From Paraspadella gotoi (Eukaryota; Chaetognatha), in the NCBI GenBank assembly GCA_051294375.1, contig CM119264.1:18917590-18981589 (forward strand): a stretch of DNA of 64,000 nucleotides, written 5' to 3'. Shown in pieces: positions 1 to 10,169 of the stretch. The notes under the pieces were generated by a model. That model had not been told where the DNA came from. It searched no databases and saw only the letters and a list, made by a program, of their open reading frames with translations. The position numbers and the translations under genes are program-made. The number at the start of each line of letters is the position of its first letter. The stretch's first letter is position 1.

Positions 1-183
1 AATATAAGTAAAAATACTAAAAATAGTAAATATGACTTTTATTCTTTCCATTTAAACTCATTACCCCTTGCACAATTCAAACGAATCTTTATATATAACT
101 CAATCACACACTTTTATACCCACACACAAAATTTCATTCCAATCCATCCATTCAATCACGATTAATTGGAGTATAATGCTAAG

Positions 184-345
184 GGGGGACCGACGGACAG
201 ACAGACACCATTTTTTTGCATAATTTATCTTAATTTTAGGTTCTGAGATGATCTAAGTGAATGACCAACAAGTTTGGGGAGGGTGGACAGACGGACCGAC
301 AAAATGAATTATAGAGTCGGAATCTGCGATATGCAGATCCGACTA
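184..345 (+). repeat. Dispersed repeat, GACGGAC head and GTCGG hairpin tail, copy A
   Basis: The copy starts with GAC/GGAC-rich sequence, passes through a T-run followed by GCATAATTT, and ends in an inverted repeat (GTCGGAATCTGC at 316-327 facing GCAGATCCGAC at 333-343) followed by TAAAA. The same order of blocks recurs at 8147-8312, and parts recur at 662-710, 5684-5815 (inverted) and 50058-50140. This looks like an interspersed non-coding element. The terminal hairpin just before CTAA resembles a Helitron 3' end, but that is only an inference. Confidence 0.6.
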
Positions 346-661
346 AAAAGCTTAAAAAATCATCATCATCATCATCATTGGCTGAATTTTATAGTTTTTT
401 AAAATTTTCATTAATAAAACAAAAAAATTTTAAAAAGTTATATTAATAACCTTTATCTAACTTTTAAAGCTCTATCAGAACCTATTACAAAAAATTTAAA
501 AATTAAAAAAAAATTTTTAACTTTATATAGTAATAAAATAATCTTTAAATGGATCCGTGCGCTTATCAATAAGCTAAATTTTAAAAATTATTTTCATTTG
601 AATATTCTCTAACAATCACTTAACCATTATTTATTTGAGAGAACTTATAGTTTTTAACCTG

Positions 662-710
662 TTCCGGCTGATTATAGAGTCGGGATCTGCTGACAAGCAG
701 ATCCGACTAA
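662..710 (+). repeat. Hairpin tail of the GACGGAC repeat family, copy B
   Basis: Only the 3' part of the family is present: ATTATAGAGTCGG followed by a hairpin (GTCGGGATCTGC facing GCAGATCCGAC, 5-6 base loop) and TAAAA. The match to the copy A tail is nearly exact across the hairpin, so this is a truncated copy. Confidence 0.55.
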
Positions 711-721
711 AAACGATCATT

Positions 722-1030
722 AGCGGTAATTAATTAATTAGTTAATTAATTAATTTGATTCGACATCGTTTACTCAAACATGTTGATTTATAGATCTTTT
801 CGTCACTGACCACGACAAGCGAACCATGATGATGATGACGACGACAATGACGCCAAAAACGATTAATTGATTGACTTACTTGATTGATTGTTTGAATAAT
901 TAATTGATAAATAAATTGATTGATTGAATAGTTAATTAATTGATTATATAATTTATTGGTTAATTGACTGATTGATTAATTTACTAATGATTAATTAACT
1001 GATTATTTATTTGATTTATTAATACATCTT
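722..1030. repeat. AT-rich low-complexity tract of TTAA/GATT units
   Basis: The stretch is built from TTAATTAA and TTGATTGA units in irregular order, interrupted at about 760-860 by ordinary sequence. No gene is visible. Confidence 0.6.
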
Positions 1031-1239
1031 GCATTTATATTTAATATAAAAAAAATCATAAGAAGTTAGTGAAACAGGTTTTTTTTTATTTAAACCCATT
1101 TCCATTCAAATTTTACTAAATTTATTACCTTAGTTAATTATTAATTTCACAGTTTTTAACTCTTAAAATTGTCAATGTTATTTTTACATTGCAAAATGTA
1201 ATTCTTTGACCTTAAAATATTGTTTTCTTTACTTTTCAC

Positions 1240-1445
1240 TCTCTCTCACTATCATCTGTCCTCACCTTCAGTTGTCCTCACCTACTGTCCTTTCTCAATT
1301 TTTTGTTGGAAGCTCTATGTCTCTCTCTCTCTCTCTCACAATCCCTCTCACACTCTCTTTTTCTCAAATATTTTTTTTACAAATACAATTGCGCTGAGGA
1401 AGACTTACATTTAAGTCGAAACATGTCCCATTTTTGTATTAAACA
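1240..1445 (+). mobile_element. Terminal fragment of a hammerhead-carrying repeat element, copy 1
   Basis: A pyrimidine-rich segment with the blocks CTGTCCTCACCTTCA, TTTCTCAATT and TTGTTGGAAGCTCT, followed by a CT run, leads into the hammerhead-like motif at 1382-1440. The same blocks in the same order occur inverted at 6070-6265, so these are two copies of one element end. Hammerhead motifs are known in the terminal repeats of Penelope-like retroelements. No reverse transcriptase is seen here, so the class is inferred. Confidence 0.5.
1382..1440 (+). ncRNA. Hammerhead-ribozyme-like motif, copy 1
   Basis: The order is CTGAGGA (1394-1400), stem II GACTT/AAGTC (1402-1406 with 1413-1417), GAAA (1418-1421), and the short palindromic stem III ACATGT followed by C, with the predicted cut after 1427. 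Outer sequences AATACAA (1382-1388) and TTGTATT (1434-1440) can pair as distal stem I. Against activity: there is one extra A between CTGAGGA and stem II, and the proximal part of stem I pairs poorly. It may be a decayed or atypical type I motif. Confidence 0.45.
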
Positions 1446-1499
1446 TCATCGTTGTTGAAGAAAAATAAAAATAGCTTTTGTTAATTATCCAAAACATAT

Positions 1500-1765
1500 C
1501 TCAATGACGAGGAACACCATCTCCGAGGAGCAGACCTCATCGCCATTAGAGAAAAGAGACGGCAAGTCTCAAACCAGTTCCTCGGACTACTCTCCCGCCG
1601 CCTTTTTGACTGGCACCGTGCTCTCCTTGGCCGGCATCGCGGGCTCATTGGCCCACATCGCAGTATCCTTGGCCACCAGCGGGCCAAGGGCCAGCACTGC
1701 CTAATCCTTGATCACACCCTCTACTATGACAAAAAAGAGCATTCTTTGGAATATAGAACAATAAT
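1500..1765 (+). other. GC-rich island with overlapping open frames, unassigned
   Basis: About 200 bases are much richer in GC than the AT-rich surroundings. They are open in two plus frames and one minus frame. One plus frame (1504-1704) has an ATG and 66 codons; another reads through to about 1765. No family is recognised. Because several frames are open, GC content alone may explain it. It lies just after the hammerhead-like end and could be element body or an old insertion. Confidence 0.25.
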
Positions 1766-2639
1766 AGTTAACTGATTGCTAGATTCATTTTGATTATAAG
1801 TTCTTTTAAACAAAGAGAGCAACAAAGGAATATAACATTGTAAAATACTGGCTGGCAGCAGCTGCAGTTAGAGATGATTTGAAACATCTTATTTAACACC
1901 AAGAAGGATAGTACAGATACTACCAAGATTTTTAAACAATTATCTTTTGAATTTCAACCAAATGATTTTAACCAAATATTATTGAAAGTCAGTTTTTTAT
2001 CATGCGGTTTAAAAACGAACCATTTTTCGTTCCATTTTTCCAAGATTGCAGGTGCTATTAATTAAAAACGGATAACTTTTTAGAAAAATAAAACATTAAT
2101 CACTCCAGTCGTTAACAGCTACAAATCGGAGTCGAGAGGGCATATCATGGATAAATATAAAGACAGGATCCCAAAAAATAAAATGGGAATTAGGTCCGTT
2201 TAATTCTATATTACTCTTGTCGTCAACCAAATAACCGATAAACTATTAATTTAGAGTTATCGAAGAGGTGAGTGGAAGAATAGTTCGTAAGTTATTTAAC
2301 TGTTCTACTCTATTAACAAAGTAATAATTTAAAAACCGGATTCAGAGACAATAAGAGAATTTCTAAGTTTTAAACGAATGGTGCAAATATGAAGCTGTGA
2401 GCGTAGAGTAGTGAGTATAGAGTTTTAAAGATGTTTAATATTTAAAAAATTATGTCAAAACTCGACATTTATTTACCCTTACACATACATGTTAGAGATA
2501 TGATAGAGCTTGTAATTATATTCAGCTACTTTTTCTTTATTTGAACATAATATCATATATAATTACTTAATTATTACTCCACAAGCTAAGCCGATTAATT
2601 TATTTTAATATAATTAATCTAGCATAATATTGCAAACAA

Positions 2640-3841
2640 TTCACGTTCGAGTAGGGTATAACTTTATTATGAATCATAAGAGGAGTGAGAGCATATCCCA
2701 CGAATCGGAAGGATTACCCACGTTGAGCTTGGAGCCAGGTGGTAAGATATATCACGTCTCATGAGAAAGTGGCAACAATATCACTGCCCAAAATTTAAAA
2801 ACAAATGTAGTATAGTCACATCAAACCCCAAACCTCTCGGAGATCTTCAAAACAAAACTAAACTGTCGAGACTCCAAAATATTTTTATGGGCATATTTGA
2901 AATGTTATCTCATTGTTTATAAATATACATAAGTACTACAAAGAGTTAAGGGTCTACGAGACTCACATTTTCCCTAGCTTAATTGTTGTATGACATCCGT
3001 CCTTACTCCAGGAGCGCCGAGCCTTACTTGTAGAAGCTTTGAAGGGAAAATAATCAAGATCATTATGAAAAAATTATAGACTCTATATATGGATATACCA
3101 ATAAGTATCTATAAAAATATAATAGTAAATATGTATGGATAATTTAATTCTCTCTACTGGATTCATCGTAACACTAATATGAGTACAAAGAGTGTCCATT
3201 GTCTTATTTGCGAGAGAAATAGGGAGAATCAAAAATTACAAATTGCATAAATACTATTATGACAAATCTAAAGAAAAGAAGAAGAGATAACAATAAACGC
3301 TAAATTTACTGAACAGACCGATAATCAAAACTAACAAAAAACATACAAAAAAACATACTAAACAAGGTCTATATGCAATACCCTTTGTATTCTAGAGTTG
3401 AGCGGTAAGTCGAGATTAATTGCTAGAGTAGTCGGGTCGTATGTGAGGAGAAAGCAAGAAAAATTGTTCCATGCGCGAGACGATAACGATCCGTATCTAC
3501 CCACTTTTAACAGTATCATCCTATTCCACTGCTGTACTAACGTTTTAAGTATTTGGCCTGGATTGAGTAGTTATTAACCTCAAAATAATCGTTGGCAACA
3601 ACTGGGAGAAACTACAACTTTCGGCGTTGAGCGCAAGGTTATATATCCAGTTGATGAAAGTCAAGTGAGGATATCTAAGAACTGTGTCCCACGATGGGCG
3701 TATACGTACACGGCATTGATAGAATTCTGTCTGAGAGCCGCATCTAATGAACCCTTCCAGATGAAGGCGTGCGCTTTCGTTAAGGAGACAGCTAAGTGTC
3801 TAAGGGAAACCCTCCTAGTCGAAGCCATGAAACACTTCTAG
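2640..3841 (+). pseudogene. Decayed coding relic, possibly an endogenous viral or transposon protein
   Basis: Base composition and complexity change here relative to the AT-rich flanks. From an ATG at 2669 one plus frame reads protein-like sequence interrupted by stops. The part from about 3362 to 3841 is nearly open, with one TAA at about 3574, and ends at a TAG near 3840. Its last 88 codons look like ordinary mixed-composition protein, not repeat. In the middle (about 2960-3300) a neighbouring frame looks more protein-like, suggesting frameshifts. No ATG-initiated intact ORF remains. I recognise no family. The relic lies where the remaining introns of the synaptotagmin gene should be, which fits an inserted old element. 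Confidence 0.4.
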
Positions 3842-4813
3842 ATGTCCAGTATAGTTGATACCAGAGCGGAATTGGACTTATAGTACCTCGGATATTAATT
3901 AGTAATTGATAAAGAATGGATATAAATAATATTATGTTTCATTTTAGTTTCATATTCCTTTATCTCACTCCTCTTTACTACAATACATGCTACTTGACTC
4001 AATCTGCTCCCTCTCCTCTCTCTCTCTTTAAGGGAACCCAGTGATAAAAATGATATCATAAGTTTAATGGGTCTGTCATCAAAGGAATTTGAATGGTAAT
4101 AGACATTAATTTTTTTTTATACAGGAAAGTGTGAAAAAATTTATATTTCTTATTGTAAAAGAAACAAAAATTTATAATATAAAAAAAATTTAAATTAATC
4201 TTACTTAAATTTATATTATCCATTATTTTATTTTGTAAAAAAATATTTTTACTTAATTTTAAATTTTTTATTTTTTACTGTACAAAGCTAAAATTTTGGT
4301 TAAGCCTAACAAAAGCTTTTTTAAGACTAATATTTTTTATTTTATATACATAAAGATTAAATTTAAATTTTATTTCTTATAAAAATAAAAAATAACTATT
4401 TATTAATATTCATTACTTAAAAAATTAATAAACTATATTTATTTTTAATTATAATAATTTAAAATTTAATAACAAAAGTAAAAAACTTTTTTATATATTT
4501 AATTATTTATATTACTTCAGGGTTTTATTTTTATTTAATTAACAGAATTACTAAAAAAAAGTTTAAATAAAATCAGTCATACCTAAATTTTTGTTAAAAA
4601 TTTTTATAATAAAAATTGAAAAGCTTTTTAAAATTAGATTTTACCCTTTATAAAAAAAAAAATTTCTTCTTCAATCGATTAAATAAATTTTTTCTTAAAA
4701 AAAACTTATAGAAAAAAATTATATGGTCAGAATTAACTTAATTTAAAGGATCAAACGTTATGCTTTTCAGCTTTTTACCCCCCTGGTCACCTGGTCCCCT
4801 TAAGGAAGCCTAC
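3842..4813. other. AT-rich sequence, probably intron of the synaptotagmin gene
   Basis: This is low-complexity A/T-rich DNA with a short CT run near 4013. I see no coding exon on either strand. The C2 coding of the neighbouring minus-strand gene must resume beyond position 1, since no C2B-like sequence is visible in 1-4813. Confidence 0.5.
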
Positions 4814-7800
4814 CTTGGTCTGGAGTTTGTGCTTTTTGTCCGGAAGCAGCATGATTCTGACGTAAGGGTCACTGGTTCCACCAATGTCTTTCGCCACGAG
4901 GTCCGTGGCGCGATTAATGCGTAGGATCAGAGATTGGGATTCGAATTCGTAGTTTAATGTAAAATATATCCTAACGACAAAAATTTTATAAATGATTAAT
5001 CCTTATGGGACAGTTGAGTTATAAGATTTTCAAAGCATTTTCAAATGTACTAACTTTCCAAGGTCCTCTTTTTTGTTCAATGACTGATCAGATTTATTTA
5101 ATTGATGGTCTTCGTCGGCACTAGATGCTGTAACGAAAAGAACAATTATGTTATTTGGGTGCCAATAAAAAATGTGTTCATTCTTCCCGATTCTTCTTGT
5201 TTGAAAAAAAAAGTTGTTTTTTTACTTTAAAATTCAATCATAAATCAAATAAAAAACCGATTAATCTATGTATAACTTATTATTATAATATATTATAATT
5301 CTTAGTTTTAAATTTGTAACATCTAATGGCAAAAAGTAAAAAAATACCCGAGATAGAAGAAGATCGTAGACTGTTTCGCTGGAAGGGAATGCCGAGGAGT
5401 GCCCTTGGAAGAAAAAAGTTTTAGAGCCATGAAACTTTTTTGTTATGTTTCCTAACCGAGTGAAATACATTTACATTTACATATTTACCCAGCAGGAAGC
5501 GAAGACTTTTTGATTTCCGCAAACAAGCCTGTACCGTCGACGTCCGAATCATCGGTCGTCGCGTCCTCCAAAGGCTTGTAGCCTTTAAGAAGAAATGATT
5601 AGCAAATACTCAATGAATTGTTTTCCTCTATTAAATTTTATCTTCCTCTTCTCTCTCTCTCTCTCTGCTTAAAGCAGAACCCGGTTCTATAATTCACTTT
5701 GTCCATCCGTCAGTCCGTAAATCACTTACATCAGCTTAGAACATCGAATTAGGAAAAATTATACAAAAAATCGATGTCCATTTGTCCATCCATCCACCTG
5801 TCTGTCCGTCCATTCCCTGAGCTTTAAAAGCCAATTACTGAATGTATGGATTGGGGCATTGACCTGAAATTTTGTGTGAGTTAAGAAGTATGTGATTAAG
5901 CTGGAAATCAAGTTTCTATGGAATCGTCCGAGTAGAAATGAGTTTCGATATAAAAAACAAAATTTCTGTTTAACTGTTATTGTGTATAGACTTTCGATTT
6001 CGTTGTGTTTCGAATTTAGGGAGAAAAACAATTTATTTGTTTTGTTTCAACGAATTTTATTAGACAACAGTTGATCGGACATGTTTCGACTCTACAATTA
6101 GAGTCTTCATCAACATTTTGACAATCAATAATTTTTTTCTTCTAACATTAAGTTAGAGAGAAGGAGAGAGAGAGAGAGTAAGGGAGAGTTTCCAACAAAG
6201 AATTGAGAAAGGGATAGTGGTCAGATGTGAGGACAGGTGAAGGTAAGGACAGGGAAGAAGAAAGTCAGTTGGAATTTGAAATTGAGGGAATGAGAGAGAG
6301 AGAGAGAGAGAGAAAGAAAAAATCTTCATATTTGGTAATGTACAACAATGAAAATGAAAATAATTCGGCAAACTTAAAATTGAATGTTCCCGATCGTAGG
6401 GGGGCCAACACTACAAAAATATCTTCTCGGCCTATGACAGGTCAATGACCCGATCACATCGTCAACGTCCCCCATTTGCCCGGCCGGGAGGGAGGGCCAG
6501 CTCAATTTGAGCTTCTTTCTTGACTTAATTTTTCTCTAAATCTCTACATACCTATCCCTCATCACTTATTCTTCAATTTTAACTTTCACTTATACTCCAT
6601 TAGTTAAATCAATTATTTATTATTTCTTTGTTACCATTATTCCTTTAGTTTACTGATTCATTTATCTTTGTTGTACATTTCAAAATGTATTGAGTCGAAA
6701 CATGTCCAATAATCTGTAATAAAAAATCGTTGTAAGAATACTAAAAACTTTCGTTTTTTGAATCTGCTTATCTTATTGAACGAAAAGAGAGAGAATTACA
6801 CAATGTCAAACTATAAATTAAAAATTAAAACTATAAAAATTGATAGCAAATTATATTAAATAAAAATAAATTGAACTTAAACTTATCATCTGATTCGCTG
6901 CTTACCGCTAAATAATCCGGCATTGTTCGCTCAAACTTGTTTCATAACTCCCATCTCTGTCCTTTCGCTTCCTCCAAAAAATCGCTCCTCTTAGGTTTGC
7001 CCTATGACCTTATCCAAGAAATCTCTTCACTGCCCTCTCACCTTCTCCCACCGTCTTCTGACGTCTAAATGACTGCGACATGGACGACTTGGATCGATCT
7101 TCCTGTTCAGGACGCGACGGTGGCCGCAAGAGCTCGCTGTCCGTCAGAGGTTGCACAACCTCCGTCGTCGTTCGAAATTTGCTCGGGTATGCGGACAGTT
7201 TCTGATCCAAGGATGAAGTGAAGGGAACTTAATTAAATATTTATTAATTCATTAAAAAAAAAAAAAAAAAAAAAGGGAAAAATCCCATGTAGTATGTACG
7301 TATCAGCGTAATCAATACGGCAACTCAATTTTTTTTAGATTTTCTGATTTTTAATTAATCTACCGAAATAAGTGAGACGATTGTAAAAATGAGATGATTA
7401 ATTAGAATACGTACGAGGTTGAAGTTGAGATAAATATAAAAAATGAAAAAAGGGGAAGTATTAGATAATAATTTTATGTTGGAGATAAACAAAAAAATCT
7501 TAAAAGTATAAGAAAATTAATGAAAAAGTACTATAATCTAATTTGCATATTGCAGTAAATCATAATGAAGTGAAAATTCAAACAAAAAAAAAAATCTTAA
7601 AAGCAGTTGATTATTGATGCGATGGTAACCAATTATTGATGCGATGATAACCAAATATTGATGCGATGATAACCAATAATTGATGCGATGATAACCAAAT
7701 GATTAATGTGATGATAACAAAATGATTGATGTGATTGTAACCAAATGATTGATGCGATGATAGTCATTCATTTATGTGATGATAATCATTTATTGATACG

Positions 7801-8316
7801 ATGATAGTCATTCATTGACGCGATGAGTCATTCATCGTAAATAAAACAAACAAACGCGTGTATAAGTGAGAGTGAGAGAGAGAGTGTGTACGAACTTTGT
7901 TTCCAAACATAAAACGTATTCTGACTAAATCTCAGAGCCGTAAAATAAATCCACGATGTAAATTTGGTATTTTGTATTGAAAAAAAAAGCGCGCAATAAA
8001 TGGCGATAATAAAAGTTTTTAGAAGGAAAAAAATAACCAGAATTTTTCGAAAAACGCACGATCACGCAAGAGATCGTACAGAGAGTGACAGAGAGAGACA
8101 GACAGAGAGAGAGAGAGAAAAAGCTGGACAGCCGCTTCAGTGCTAAGGTGGGACGGATGGACGGACGGACGGACGGACGGACGGACGGACATCGTTTTTT
8201 TTGCATAATTTTTTATAATTCGATGTTCTGACATGATATAAGTGAATGCCCGACAAGATTGAGGGGCGGACCGATGGACCGACAAAGTGAATTATAGAGT
8301 CGGGATCTGCTGGAAA

Positions 8317-8382
<66 letters not shown>

Positions 8383-9066
8383 GAGAGAGTTTTCCCGCCA
8401 ACGAGACGCATTATTAGGTCACTCTCGTTTATATCGGTTATCCGTTGCCTCGCATAAACAAATACGAATATTGATATGAAACATGACAATTTTAAAGATC
8501 TTTATGATTAGAAGCCATATATAAATAAATAAACTCCCTATGATATCACACTTTCAGAAGCCATGATTGCAAAAAAAGCGTGACGCCGACAACGACTACG
8601 ACGACGACGTCACAAAGAAGCCTGGCCTTCGCTTTATCTCGCCAAGACGGGCTTTGCCCCCTCATGCGAGATAATTATTCAGAAGGAAGTTGTGATGAGT
8701 AACTAAATTTTTTAACCCGCTACTTAGTGAGATCCTAAATTAGAAATTTTTAATGAAATCCTGAAAACCTGAAATCAGAGATTTCAGCGAAATGGATAAT
8801 AGGGATAGGGACAAGACACATATTTCTAACGTAACCAATAGTCGTCCGTTAGTTTTTATTACGAAACTTACTTTCTTTCCCTCCGACGGAGTTGTCGATT
8901 TTTGCTGCTGCAGCGGCGGTTTCTTTTTCTCCGTTTTTTTGTCAGATCTTGTTTTCGATCTTAGCTTCTCCTTGTGCAGCAGGTACGCCGCTACAAGAGC
9001 GACGACGATGGCTACGACGCCGACGACGCCGCAGACAGAATAGATAATCAAGTGAGTCGAATCCAT
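4814..9066 (-). CDS. SYT7: Synaptotagmin-7-like protein, 5' part only
   Basis: Five minus-strand exons chain in phase: 9066-8872, 7201-7042, 5582-5489, 5120-5055 and 4970-4814 (224 codons). The protein begins with a short lumenal end and one membrane segment at about residues 7-30, then a basic stretch, a long linker, and the first half of a C2A domain containing GGTSDPYVRI and LLPDKKHKLQTK. The latter closely matches the corresponding stretch of synaptotagmin 7. Synaptotagmins are calcium sensors for membrane fusion; SYT7 is a slow, high-affinity member acting in exocytosis and lysosome-membrane fusion. The start is chosen because the ATG directly precedes the membrane segment and exon 1 ends in a perfect GTAAGT donor. 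The exon at 5120 uses the second of two AGs, because the first would give a stop. The rest of C2A and all of C2B lie outside the window. Confidence 0.8.
5684..5815 (-). repeat. GACGGAC/hairpin repeat family, copy D (inverted)
   Basis: Read on the minus strand, this has the GGACGGACAGAC head, TTTTTTGTATAATTTTTCC, ATTCGATGTTCTAAG, GTAAGTGATTTACGG and GTGAATTATAGA blocks of the family. The terminal hairpin has diverged. It lies inside a synaptotagmin intron. Confidence 0.5.
6070..6114 (-). ncRNA. Hammerhead-ribozyme-like motif, copy 2
   Basis: On the minus strand the sequence reads TTGATGA, then an extra A, stem II GACTCTA/TAGAGTC (7 bp, loop ATTG), GAAA, ACATGT and C. GTTGAT (6114-6109) and ATCAAC (6075-6070) can pair as a closing stem. 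The first core base is T where the hammerhead needs C, so this copy is probably inactive. Conservation of stem II by compensating sequence (GACTT/AAGTC in copy 1, GACTCTA/TAGAGTC here) supports a structured RNA origin. Confidence 0.45.
6070..6265 (-). mobile_element. Terminal fragment of the hammerhead-carrying element, copy 2 (inverted)
   Basis: Read on the minus strand, the order is CTTACCTTCACCTGTCCTCAC, TTTCTCAATTCTTTGTTGGA, a CT run, and then the hammerhead-like motif. It is the mirror counterpart of 1240-1445. It sits in the intron between synaptotagmin exons 2 and 3. Confidence 0.5.
6535..6760 (+). mobile_element. Degenerate third copy of the hammerhead-carrying element end
   Basis: GTCGAAACATGTCC recurs at 6694-6707, followed by AATAATCTGTAATAAAAAATCGTTG. 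This parallels the tails of copy 1 (TATTAAACATCATCGTTG) and copy 2 (TCTAATAAAATTCGTTG). The 5' half of the hammerhead core is missing. It is on the opposite strand from copy 2, about 600 bp away. Confidence 0.4.
7608..7835 (+). repeat. Minisatellite, about 22-bp unit TTGATGCGATGATAACCAAA
   Basis: About ten imperfect tandem units vary between GATGATAACC and GATGATAGTCATTCA. The array lies in the first intron of the synaptotagmin gene. Units abut with no unique spacers, so it is not a CRISPR array. Confidence 0.85.
8147..8312 (+). repeat. GACGGAC/hairpin repeat family, copy C
   Basis: An array of GGAC units (8151-8190) is followed by TTTTTTTTGCATAATTTTTT, TTCGATGTTCTGACATGAT, AAGTGAATGCCCGACAAG, GGACCGATGGACCGACAAA and ATAGAGTCGGGATCTGCTG, where it runs into a (GA)n array. 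It is nearly collinear with copy A. Confidence 0.6.
8325..8380 (+). repeat. (AG)n microsatellite
   Basis: An uninterrupted AG dinucleotide array replaces the terminal hairpin of the preceding repeat copy. Open frames across it (Leu-Ser repeats) are artefacts. Confidence 0.95.
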
Positions 9067-9648
9067 TGTCGGAGCGCTAGAACGAGGAATTCGATTCAAT
9101 TGCGAGGTCTCGATCGAAGACCGATGGATATCGGGTCGTCGTGGCCGATCCCAAAAGTTTCTTTTCAACGATGATCATACTTTTTCATAGCGATAGGGTT
9201 CGAAGAAGACAGACAGAGAGAGAGAGAGAGAGATTTTAGAATAGATGCATATATGATTATTGTCATGCTAAATCTATTGACGTCCTGGTTATTTGCTTTC
9301 CATAATTGTTTATAATCAGACTCCCGAATTTGATTTTGATGATTTCATTAATTTTCGTTTCTGTTTTTTGAATTGGGATTAAAGGACATTTTTTTTACTT
9401 TATGAATTGTAAAATTTGTTCTTTTTTATACGAAAAATATTTTTGCCATTCATGAAAAGAGAAAAATAATAAAAGTGAAATTTTTTAAAAAGAATTGATA
9501 AACATAATTATAAACATAAAAACCGTATATATATCGCGAACTTTCGTTTTCCTTTTTTAAACGAGATGGCTCCGGACAGACTGGCAGATAGACAGACAGA
9601 CGACACCAAAAAAAACCTGCAATGTTTTCCGACGTGTGAACACAAATT

Positions 9649-10165
9649 TTAAGATACCAACAGACATACAGAAAAATCTAAAAGTGTGCTATTGAGCCAC
9701 AGTGCGCGTCGCGAAAATAAAACGAGTGATAAAAATGCGGCGATGACCATCAAATGATCAATGAAGATTGAAGAACCAATCCTTCCATCGCGGGTTGGAT
9801 GTTGACCGAATTTAGTTCCGCTTCGTCGAATGAGGTCGTAAAATTCCTCCGCCGTTTTTTTTATTGAGGCCGTACTGAGACTCATGTATCAGTCAATCTT
9901 TATTGTACGTGCGGCGTATTTGATGAGATATTCTTACCCTCTTACAATAATAACCGTTATTTACCAATGTATTATTTATTTTGGGTATCGAAATTTTTTT
10001 ATAATGTTGAATAAAAAAGAAACGAAGGAGTAACAGAAATGCGGAGGTTGTTGCGAAGAAAAATCGAATAAAGAATCCCTTTGTATACCCGGATTGCTTC
10101 TTCTTCTTAGTCGTCGATTGTGTCGTCGTCGGTTTTGTCGCGTCATCTGAGTCGTAGCGAGACAA
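9649..10165 (-). CDS. Possible small membrane-protein ORFs, unassigned
   Basis: Two minus-strand open frames lie upstream of the synaptotagmin start. One (10165-9893, 90 codons) has a polar Thr/Lys-rich start and a Phe/Leu-rich membrane-like stretch, with a good GTAAGA donor near its end. The other (9885-9649, 78 codons) has a polar N-terminus and a hydrophobic C-terminus. I could not join them in phase to each other or to the synaptotagmin exons. They could be alternative 5' exons, a separate small gene, or chance. Confidence 0.25.
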
Positions 10166-10169
10166 TAAA

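Noticed and set aside
7608-7835. Possible CRISPR-like array
   Set aside because: Units abut with no unique spacers, units drift in sequence, and the host is a eukaryote; it is a minisatellite.
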